Of a stretch of DNA of 5,075 nt, positions 1 to 4,808 are shown in pieces; position 1 is the stretch's first letter; each line of letters begins with the position of its first letter. The translations under genes were made by a program, and so were the position numbers. The notes below the pieces were generated by a model. The model did no database searches. It was not told the origin of the DNA and saw only the letters and a program-made list of their open reading frames with translations. Source of the DNA: SLJK01 sp964567295. GTDB taxonomy: Bacteria; Bacillota; Dethiobacteria; DTU022; UBA8154. Location of the stretch: positions 1 through 5,075 of the forward strand of contig CAZMLU010000094.1 of the NCBI GenBank assembly GCA_964567295.1, in the 5' to 3' direction.

Positions 1-697
1 CGCTCATATTCCTGATGGTAGAGATGGCGGTCCCCGCCCCCATCTCTACTACAACCATGGGGTAATGACATTTTTTAAGAAAAAGGCGGTAGTTTTTCTG
101 CTGCTCCTGGGAACGTTCGGCAATCCACGAAAAATCACCAAACATAAGAACGTTGGGACGGGAAACTGCACCACACCGTGGGCACCTCAGGACCTCTTGG
201 GCACGCATGGTGGAAAGGTCAACAGGGGCATGCTCATTATTTTCCCAGATATCGCTGCTGCATGGGATAGTGCACTGCAGGTAGTGGATGGAGCCATGCA
301 CCTCGTATACCCTTTCCTCTGGAAAGCCGGCCTTTTGGAACTGCCCGTCCACATTGGAAGTGACGACGAAATAATCCATCCGGCAGCGGTCTATCCATTC
401 CTGAAGCAGTCCAAACCCCCGGTGAGGCTTGGTTCCCCGGTAAAGGTCGATGCGGTGGGAATAAAACCCCCAGCCAAAGGCGGGGTCACTGCCAAAGTGG
501 ACAGGATTGGCAGCATCGTAATAATCAATTCCCAGGGGCTCATACATCGGGTATGACCTCCAGAACCCCTTCTCCCCGCGGTAGTCGGGAAGTCCAGAGT
601 CTACTCCCATGCCTGCCCCGGCGGTAATAATCATGGTACGGGCATTTTTTATTGCCTCGGCTGCCTTGCGGAAGGAAGATGATAGATCTTTTTCCAT
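1..697 (-). CDS. Sir2-family NAD-dependent protein deacylase (sirtuin), C-terminus cut by window edge
   Basis: This is a sirtuin, which removes acyl groups from protein lysines using NAD+ and releases nicotinamide and O-acyl-ADP-ribose; it should be cytoplasmic. The 232 visible residues, all in one frame, carry the family signature in order. The Rossmann NAD-binding loop is GAGMGVDSGLPDYRG (27-41), the NAD-contacting motif is TSNVDG (113-118) and the catalytic histidine is H134 in EVHGS. Two zinc-binding cysteine pairs follow (C142/C146 and C172/C175), then NVLMFGD (182-188) and the late Rossmann strand VVVEMGAGT (215-223). The start at 697 is set by AGGAGGTGA at 706-714, nine bases upstream. 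The frame is open to base 1, so perhaps 30-70 residues are missing. It lies 82 bases downstream of the aldo/keto reductase on the same strand and is probably the last visible gene of that operon. The histidine and all four zinc ligands are present, so it should be active; acyl preference cannot be read from the sequence. Confidence 0.95.
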   Translation of the reverse strand, partial: MEKDLSSSFRKAAEAIKNARTMIITAGAGMGVDSGLPDYRGEKGFWRSYPMYEPLGIDYYDAANPVHFGSDPAFGWGFYSHRIDLYRGTKPHRGFGLLQEWIDRCRMDYFVVTSNVDGQFQKAGFPEERVYEVHGSIHYLQCTIPCSSDIWENNEHAPVDLSTMRAQEVLRCPRCGAVSRPNVLMFGDFSWIAERSQEQQKNYRLFLKKCHYPMVVVEMGAGTAISTIRNMS

Positions 698-779
698 TAT
701 TAAAACTCACCTCCTGCTATCCGACGGTACAGCTGAAAAGATCTTTAACATGCTGCTTTGCACCTCTACATTTGAAACT

Positions 780-1925
780 TTACCAGTCTTTGAAGAAATT
801 GGCCTCTGCCTGGTAGGGTGCTGTTAAAGCTTCCAGGTACTCCATCTTATCGGCGGGAAAAGTGCTAAAGTTCTTCGCAATATCTATATTTTCTTCCAGC
901 TGTTCTATGGAGGAGATGCCGACAATGGCCGTGCTGACAGGCAGGGAAAGTACATAACCCAGGGCCTGCTCCATGGAGGCTATTCCCTCACTTCGAAACA
1001 ATCGTCCGTAAGACGCCACCTTCATGGCAATTATCCCAACTCCTTCATCCGCAGCAGAGGCGAGAAGCTCATCCTTGAAAGAACGGGAATGGACATCAGC
1101 GGGGTTTAATGGCATCAGCACACAGTCAAAATCGAAGGCTTCCATGGCATAGAGAAGGGCCGCAGGCTGGCGGTGGCCGGTCACACCCGTGTATTTTATG
1201 ACACCCTGTTTTTTCAACTCCTCCAGGGCGCGCACTGCACCATCATCTTTCAGCGCTGCCATTGCATCGTCCCGGTCCCGGATGCCGTGGACCTGTAAAA
1301 GGTCCAGGTAATCCGTCTGCAAGCGCCGCAGGCTTTTTTCAATAAGGCGCATTGTACCATCATAGCTTCGTTCAAGGGTTTTGCTAGCCAAAAACACTTC
1401 GCTTCGGCGCTCTTTCATCACTTCCCCTATATGGCTTTCGCTGACCCCATCTGCGTAAGAAGGGGCCGTATCGATATAATTGACACCGAGATCCAAGGCA
1501 CGGTTAATAATATATATGGCCTCGTCTTTTTTCCCCGGGGCAGCAATCACACCGGCACCACCAAGCCCAAACAAACTTACCATAAAGCCCGTCTTTCCTA
1601 AAGGCCTCTTCCACCCTTTTTCCCCAGGGTCGCTCCTATCATCTGCATCATCTTCAGCTTTTACATCATTTTCAGCTTTGCCCTCCCGAATGCCGTTTTC
1701 AACTGCATCACTGCTCCCGTTTATAGGATCTTGAAAATCCCTGGCACCTTGTCCGGCGAAAGGAGCATCGGTTTGGGGAGGTTTTTGTTCTTCCTCCCGG
1801 GGCAGTTCCGCCTGGTAAGAAATGCCCATTATATTACTTATGTACTTCCAGGCACCTCCTACCAGAATTGCAACAGCTCCAATTAAACCCAGTTTTAAGA
1901 GCCTCCTGCGGCTTTCCTGCGGCAT
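780..1925 (-). CDS. Tat-signal aldo/keto reductase with acidic linker
   Basis: This is an NAD(P)H-dependent oxidoreductase of the aldo/keto reductase superfamily. Numbered from the upstream ATG at 1934, residues 8-14 read SRRRLLK, a near-consensus twin-arginine export motif, followed by a hydrophobic stretch (about 15-33). No clear signal-peptidase site is visible, so it may stay membrane-anchored. Residues about 46-106 are a charged, low-complexity linker rich in E, D, G and K. The barrel begins near KRPLGKTG (109-116). The catalytic tetrad is complete: D155 and Y160 in YIDTAPSYADG, K185 in FLASKT, H216 in LLQVHG. The phosphate-binding end is STAIVGISSIEQLEENI (334-350). There is no C-terminal ferredoxin-type cysteine cluster, which some relatives have. 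I prefer the ATG at 1925 because AAGAGG lies nine bases upstream of it, whereas the ATG at 1934 directly abuts that motif; the difference is three residues. The physiological substrate is unknown. Confidence 0.93.
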   Translation of the reverse strand: MPQESRRRLLKLGLIGAVAILVGGAWKYISNIMGISYQAELPREEEQKPPQTDAPFAGQGARDFQDPINGSSDAVENGIREGKAENDVKAEDDADDRSDPGEKGWKRPLGKTGFMVSLFGLGGAGVIAAPGKKDEAIYIINRALDLGVNYIDTAPSYADGVSESHIGEVMKERRSEVFLASKTLERSYDGTMRLIEKSLRRLQTDYLDLLQVHGIRDRDDAMAALKDDGAVRALEELKKQGVIKYTGVTGHRQPAALLYAMEAFDFDCVLMPLNPADVHSRSFKDELLASAADEGVGIIAMKVASYGRLFRSEGIASMEQALGYVLSLPVSTAIVGISSIEQLEENIDIAKNFSTFPADKMEYLEALTAPYQAEANFFKDW

Positions 1926-1934
1926 AAGAATCAT

Positions 1935-1940
1935 CCTCTT
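1935..1940 (-). promoter_or_regulatory. Ribosome binding site that decides the aldo/keto reductase start
   Basis: On the minus strand this reads AAGAGG. It touches the in-frame ATG at 1934 with no spacer but stands nine bases from the ATG at 1925, a normal distance, so it argues for the downstream start. No better purine-rich site is visible for the 1934 start. Confidence 0.5.
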
Positions 1941-1951
1941 ATTACATCTCT

Positions 1952-2497
1952 CTATTTTATTTCTTTCTTTAATATTGCCAGCTGCTCTTTGAGATCTCTT
2001 ATTTCATGCGTTAATTCCTGGACAACATCCTTTTCTTCGGTCTTGGATACGCGGGACAGTTCTGTGCTATTATCATATAACTCTTTGTTTATGGACAAGA
2101 TTTCTTCAGCCTTTTTGAACATCTCAAATTTAGACCAGGGGAAATTTACTACATTTTGAGCTGGATCTGGACCAAAATCAGGCTCTTTGCTCTCGTCTGG
2201 CAATTCGACTCTTCCTTTCCCTTTTAACGGTATTTCAAATCTCCCTCTTCTATATACTCTATGAACATATTTTTCTGCCAAAATTTCATCGTAAGAAAAA
2301 AATTTGCATTTCCCCTTTTTTATAACATAGACACCTTTATTTGATACCACTAAGGTTTCATCCTTCATTCCTCTTACTATTGCTCTAATATCTTCAGAAA
2401 TTCCGATATTTTTATCAATAATTTTTCTAATATTTTCGGGAACGGAATCAAACACTATACAATCTGCACGAGAACATACTGCTCTTTTATCAGGCAT
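1952..2497 (-). CDS. Hypothetical protein with PH-like domain and C-terminal coiled coil
   Basis: I do not recognise a named family with certainty. Residues about 25-130 have the look of a bacterial PH-like (YokE/bPH type) beta domain. They include the strand pair ETLVVSNKGVYVIKKGK (47-63), further short strands around RRGRFEIPLKGKGRVEL (83-99), and a closing amphipathic helix WSKFEMFKKAEEIL (121-134). A charged linker follows, then a predicted coiled coil over about 155-180 (DVVQELTHEIRDLKEQL). There are no membrane segments or signal peptide, so it is probably cytoplasmic. The ATG at 2497 has GGGAG about ten bases upstream. A good promoter lies about 75 bases before the start, making this the first gene of the operon; the aldo/keto reductase begins 26 bases after its stop. 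It is visibly more AT-rich than its neighbours. The role is unknown; a scaffold or adaptor for the operon is only a guess. Confidence 0.8.
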   Translation of the reverse strand: MPDKRAVCSRADCIVFDSVPENIRKIIDKNIGISEDIRAIVRGMKDETLVVSNKGVYVIKKGKCKFFSYDEILAEKYVHRVYRRGRFEIPLKGKGRVELPDESKEPDFGPDPAQNVVNFPWSKFEMFKKAEEILSINKELYDNSTELSRVSKTEEKDVVQELTHEIRDLKEQLAILKKEIK

Positions 2498-2570
2498 TAA
2501 AAGATCACTCCCTCGATATTCTTTAATTTATTTCACTATATAGATATAGAAATAGCTACAGTCTTAAATT

Positions 2571-2600
2571 ATATTAGCATAATAAAGGGAATATTGCCAA
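2571..2600 (-). promoter_or_regulatory. Sigma-A-type promoter for the PH-like/AKR/Sir2 operon
   Basis: Read on the minus strand, TTGGCA (2600-2595) and TAATAT (2576-2571) are separated by 18 bases. TGC stands directly before the -10 element, giving an extended -10. Transcription would start near 2564, leaving a leader of roughly 65 bases before the ATG at 2497. The surrounding DNA is AT-rich, so chance matches are easier, but the combination of three elements in the right place is good. For the divergent transporter genes I see only an isolated TATACT (2631-2636) without a convincing -35 partner. Confidence 0.6.
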
Positions 2601-3094
2601 CGCTGATCATTAATAAATCAATTACTTTTATATACTCCGGAAATATTTCTGTCCCTCAAACACCCACTCTTTGAAACGGAGATAGGGGGATTAATCATGA
2701 AACAAAACGGTGCTTGGAACCCTTATTTGGCTGGTGGACTGGCCGGCCTCCTGGGAGTGCTTTCGGTACTGCTGGTAGGCAAGTTTTTCGGGGCCTCCAC
2801 TTCCCTTGTGCGGACTGCGGGGATGATAGAGCAAGTGTTCGGCCCGGAGCGGGTGGCCAAGATGGATTACTTCATCCGGGTGGTTCCCCAGATTGACTGG
2901 CAATGGATGTTCGTCTTAGGAATCCTGCTGGGCTCACTGGTGTCGGCCCTAACCTCGGGCACTTTCAGCTGGCAGACCGTACCGGATATGTGGAACCGAA
3001 CCTTTGGCCATACCCCCCGTAAAACGCGGGGTGGTGGCTTTCTGCGGCGGAGTGCTGGTCATGTTCGGTGCCAGACTGGCGGACGGTTGACCCA

Positions 3095-3131
3095 GCGGCC
3101 ACGGGTTGAGCGGTTCGCTCCAACTGGCTGT
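3095..3131 (+). other. SECIS-like stem-loop downstream of the in-frame TGA
   Basis: Four bases after the TGA at 3088-3090 a hairpin can be drawn. The lower stem pairs 3095-3101 with 3125-3131 (five Watson-Crick and two G-U pairs). Bases 3102-3104 bulge out, 3105-3107 pair with 3122-3124, C3121 is a single bulge, and 3108-3112 pair with 3116-3120 around a three-base loop GUU (3113-3115). The loop starts 22 bases after the TGA. A small loop with G and U at its start, at roughly this distance, is what bacterial SECIS elements such as that of E. coli fdhF show. Against it, the sequence is GC-rich and codes for a conserved motif, so some pairing is expected by chance, and E. coli's bulged U is not matched. 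This pairing was done by hand, without energy calculation. Confidence 0.35.
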
Positions 3132-3195
3132 CAGTGGATTGATTGCTTTGCTCTGTTTTTTGGTGGCCGGAATTGTCATGGCCCGTATCATTTAT

Positions 3196-3213
3196 GGAGG
3201 TGACAAGTCATGA
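3196..3213 (+). promoter_or_regulatory. Ribosome binding site and ATGA overlap coupling the two transporter genes
   Basis: GGAGGTGA (3196-3203) stands six bases before the ATG at 3210. The stop TGA of the upstream gene, in its repaired frame, overlaps that ATG as ATGA. This typical translational-coupling arrangement is kept only in the frame downstream of the C6 run. That is independent support that the repaired frame, not the long frame-1 tail, is the true end of the first gene. Confidence 0.8.
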
Positions 3214-3740
3214 ATGTATTGTTTTATGGTCTGGTCACCGGCATTCTGTTCGGCTTTCTGCTCCAGAAGGCCCGGGTAGTCCGTTACGACAAACAACTGG
3301 GAGCCCTGCGTCTGCAGGACATGACCACCATCAAGTTCATGGGCTCTAGCGTTCTGGTTGGCATGGTCGGAATTTATCTGCTGCATGACTTGGGTCTGGC
3401 CGAGTTATCCATCAAAGACATGATAACGGGGGCGGTCGTTATCGGCGGCTTGCTCTTCGGCTTGGGCTGGGGCCTGCTGGGGTATTGTCCCGGCACCTCC
3501 GCCGCCGCCCTGGGTGAGGGCAGGGTCGATGCCTTCTGGGGGATCTTGGGTATGATCGCCGGGGCGGCACTGTTTGCCGAGGCCTATCCATGGCTCATGA
3601 GTACCGTGTACACTTGAGGAGATTTCGGCGAAGTGACCATACCGCAACTCCTGGGGCTCAACCACTGGCTTATTATTCCCATTTTCACTGTCCTGGTCGT
3701 TCTTCTTTTCCGCTGGTTTGAGAAAAAGGGGCTCGAGTAG
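3210..3740 (+). pseudogene. YeeE/YedE (TsuA-like) sulfur-compound transporter, second half; in-frame TGA at codon 136
   Basis: This is the C-terminal partner of the transporter. Membrane segments lie at about residues 3-19, 42-60, 72-92 and 109-126. The family motif GYCPGTSAAALGEGRVDAFW (91-110) is intact, including C93, expected to line the substrate path. RYDKQLGALRLQDMT (26-40) after the first segment is typical of this half. The frame stops at TGA 3615-3617 after MSTVYT, yet the same frame continues GDFGEVTIPQLLGLNHW and a last hydrophobic helix, ending RWFEKKGLE at TAG 3738-3740. As I recall the family, tryptophan stands at that position (STVY-x-WGDFG), so TGG to TGA is the likely change. 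Full length would be 176 residues; the truncated product (135) lacks the last helix. No good SECIS-like hairpin follows this TGA. A TusA-type sulfur carrier gene often follows such pairs but is absent here. Confidence 0.82.
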
Positions 3741-3772
3741 CGTTCCGGATGAAAAGAGGATCGAACGCCAGC

Positions 3773-3974
3773 TTGATCCTTTTACGGTGATTGCGAGAAT
3801 GAGAACGTAGAGCCGAATATCACCCATGGGTTTAGCAAGGACAAATGGCCTGAACTGAAGCAGTTTGTGCCAGGGCTGGGGGTAACCGGGGATAAGATCC
3901 CTTTGACCAGTATTCCGAGTTGCTCTTCTACTCTTCCACAAAGGCTGTTTCACCAGGCAGGCATTGATCCTTTT
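3773..3974. repeat. 11-base direct repeat flanking the transposase relic
   Basis: TTGATCCTTTT occurs at 3773-3783 and again at 3964-3974, about 190 bases apart. The first copy lies at the start of the transposase-like segment and the second shortly after it. It could be a remnant of a deletion or rearrangement end, or chance. Confidence 0.35.
3777..3905 (+). pseudogene. Relic of an IS1634-type (IS4 superfamily) transposase
   Basis: One plus-strand frame reads SFYGDCENENVEPNITHGF then SKDKWPELKQFVPGLGVTGDKIPL. This closely follows the central block of IS1634-family transposases, which have FYG-(D/E)-YE, G(Y/F)SKD-(H/N/K)RPDLKQF and LGVTGD-(K/R)-(I/V)P. The match is about 43 residues of a protein normally over 450. 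There is a TGA just before it (3775-3776 region, codon 3774-3776), no start, and after PL the family's expected NTSDKTW-type continuation is missing; the frame runs on as unrelated residues to TAA 3984-3986. It starts within about 40 bases of the end of the transporter pair. It cannot encode an active transposase. The assignment rests on remembered family motifs. Confidence 0.72.
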
Positions 3975-4066
3975 GTTTTAAAATAAAACTGTTCCCGGGA
4001 AGGTCGTCGCGATAGCGATTTCCTTCTTCTCCCGTTTCACGCCCCCGCTGTTTTCAGGTTTCTTGT

Positions 4067-4115
4067 CCCCCTGAGCGGAAAGAGATTGTTATTTAATCCA
4101 TCCGTTCTCAGGGGG
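4067..4115. repeat. Inverted repeat CCCCCTGAG / CTCAGGGGG
   Basis: CCCCCTGAG (4067-4075) is the exact reverse complement of CTCAGGGGG (4107-4115), separated by 31 bases. A further CGG (4076-4078) and CCG (4102-4104) can pair with small offsets. There is no T-run on either side, so it is not a standard terminator. It lies between two convergent gene blocks and near a transposase relic, so it may be a leftover of a small mobile element or an mRNA-stabilising hairpin. Confidence 0.55.
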
Positions 4116-4119
4116 AACA

Positions 4120-4236
4120 TCATCGTTTCTTGCAGGCAGGTCGGTGGTTATCTATATGGTCCATAACCTGGACCGTGATGAAACCCACCAGAATTACCTC
4201 TGTGATGGCGACCTCTAACATCTCTCCTTGGCTCAT
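4120..4236 (-). CDS. Doubtful 38-residue small ORF with hydrophobic segment
   Basis: The frame from ATG 4236 to TGA 4120 encodes 38 residues with a hydrophobic middle (VAITEVILVGFITVQVM) and a basic end (HRPACKKR). It lies 48 bases downstream of the flavin-binding protein gene, on the same strand. No convincing ribosome binding site precedes the ATG at 4236; an internal ATG at 4221 has AAGGAG, but only two bases away. A small membrane peptide is possible, but an open frame of this length is easily random. Confidence 0.12.
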   Translation of the reverse strand: MSQGEMLEVAITEVILVGFITVQVMDHIDNHRPACKKR

Positions 4237-4284
4237 CTTGGATAATTTGAAATAAGTAGATTCTATTATTTGGTGGTAGACTTT

Positions 4285-4728
4285 TTAATTATTGCAGCTG
4301 TCTTCCGCTGCCCAGGTGCTCACACTGTCTTTTGCATCTGACATTACTGCATGCCGGAGCTTAACGGTAAGTATGGAAATGTTTTCGCCCATAATAAAAG
4401 CTCCCTTATCCCGGTGATTGCTGTAATGACACTCCCTGTAGAAGCTGTCGTTAGCGGAGGGGAGCACCGCCGCCGAGCCGTGAAGGGTGCAGCTGATAGG
4501 TGGTTCGCCACCTTTTCCAGTATTGTAAAGAAGCAACGCTACCTCCGGGTTTTCCTTGATGTGCTTAACTTTGCTGGAATCAGTCCTGCTGCTCAAAATA
4601 AGCAGATTCTCTGAGGGTAAATAGGTGAAGACCATCAGGAAAGCATAGGGGCGGTTGGCGTAACTGGTCGCTAAAGTGCAAAACTTTTCCCCGTTAAGCA
4701 GTTTAAGCATTTCTGAGGGTATATTCAT
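4285..4728 (-). CDS. Pyridoxamine 5'-phosphate oxidase-like flavin-binding split-barrel protein
   Basis: This is a member of the FMN-binding split-barrel (PNPOx-like) superfamily, small cytoplasmic proteins that bind FMN, F420 or haem, usually as dimers. The 147 residues show the N-terminal helix and first strand LLNGEKFCTLATS (10-22) and the second strand pair (about 29-48: FLMVFTYLPSENLLILSS). The signature SSRTDSSKVKHIKENPEVAL (46-65) carries the basic residues that normally contact the flavin phosphate. A strand with LHGSAAVL (82-89) and a C-terminal strand ISILTVKLRHAVM (117-129) complete the barrel. It is too short and lacks the C-terminal motif of true PdxH, so pyridoxal phosphate synthesis is unlikely. 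The start at 4728 is supported by GGAGG nine bases upstream. It follows the ApbE-like gene by 80 bases on the same strand and is probably co-transcribed. The reaction is not determined by sequence. Confidence 0.88.
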   Translation of the reverse strand: MNIPSEMLKLLNGEKFCTLATSYANRPYAFLMVFTYLPSENLLILSSRTDSSKVKHIKENPEVALLLYNTGKGGEPPISCTLHGSAAVLPSANDSFYRECHYSNHRDKGAFIMGENISILTVKLRHAVMSDAKDSVSTWAAEDSCNN

Positions 4729-4808
4729 GCCGGATTACCTCCGTGATATTGTTAGTCGTCAAACCAGGATCCTCTTCTTCTTTCTACTCTTCCGCCCCCT
4801 CTTCCTCC

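Larger units (their letters stand above)
2697..3213 (+). pseudogene. YeeE/YedE (TsuA-like) sulfur-compound transporter, first half; frameshifted, with TGA at the conserved Cys
   Basis: This is the N-terminal partner of a two-gene YeeE/YedE membrane protein, a family that imports thiosulfate or related sulfur compounds through the inner membrane. Frame 1 gives membrane segments at about residues 10-31 and 69-88, then TSGTFSWQTVPDMWNRTFGHTP. At the C6 run 3013-3018 the family sequence continues in the +1 frame (VKRGVVAFCGGVLVMFGARL), as if one C were extra. That frame meets TGA at 3088-3090, codon 131 of the repaired gene, in LADG-TGA-PSGHGLSG, where homologues have the conserved cysteine of GC-x-SGHG. 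It then continues (QLAVSGLIALLCFLVAG) to TGA at 3211-3213, overlapping the next ATG by four bases. Repaired length is 171 residues. The start is supported by AGGGGGA six bases upstream. Unrepaired, frame 1 runs to TGA at 3201-3203 as an unrelated tail. Either a selenoprotein gene with a single indel or a true pseudogene; I lean to pseudogene. Confidence 0.8.
3906..4284. other. Intergenic stretch without a recognisable gene
   Basis: No frame on either strand gives a recognisable protein here. Visible structures are a short AT palindrome GTTTTA-AAA-TAAAAC (3975-3989), the inverted repeat at 4067-4115, and a small hairpin GGTCCA/TGGACC around 4158-4174. On the minus strand, a frame without a start codon encodes a glycine- and histidine-rich stretch (HHRGNSGGFHHGPGYGPYR) ending near 4145, and a different frame holds the weak ORF listed separately. 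No rho-independent terminator with a T-run is evident on either strand. Confidence 0.5.

Noticed and set aside
65..556. Plus-strand open frame of 163 codons
   Set aside because: It lies antisense to the sirtuin gene, which has complete family motifs and a ribosome binding site on the minus strand.
1..697. Macrodomain-linked sirtuin (SirTM, ADP-ribosylating) reading of the Sir2 gene
   Set aside because: The catalytic histidine (VHG) and canonical TSNVD motif are present and no macrodomain, GcvH-like or lipoate ligase gene is visible nearby, so an ordinary deacylase is the better call.
2603..2622. FNR/Crp-type palindrome in the divergent intergenic region (TGAT...ATCA)
   Set aside because: The half-sites are spaced too far apart (nine bases) for FNR and do not match the Crp consensus; in AT-rich DNA this is easily chance.
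2697..3740. Global reassignment of TGA to tryptophan or cysteine
   Set aside because: Other genes in the window have no internal TGA, use TGG for tryptophan, and the ApbE-like gene ends at TGA where the family ends. The two TGAs also replace different residues.
3405..3953. Minus-strand open frame of 182 codons
   Set aside because: It is antisense to the second transporter gene and the transposase relic; its sequence is low in family-like features and rich in G, P and Q runs typical of shadow frames.
4067..4115. Rho-independent terminator
   Set aside because: The stem is strong but the loop is 31 bases and no T-run follows on either strand.
4285..4728. Authentic pyridoxine phosphate oxidase (pdxH)
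   Set aside because: At 147 residues it is too short and lacks the C-terminal PdxH dimerisation and substrate motif; only the split-barrel fold is supported.
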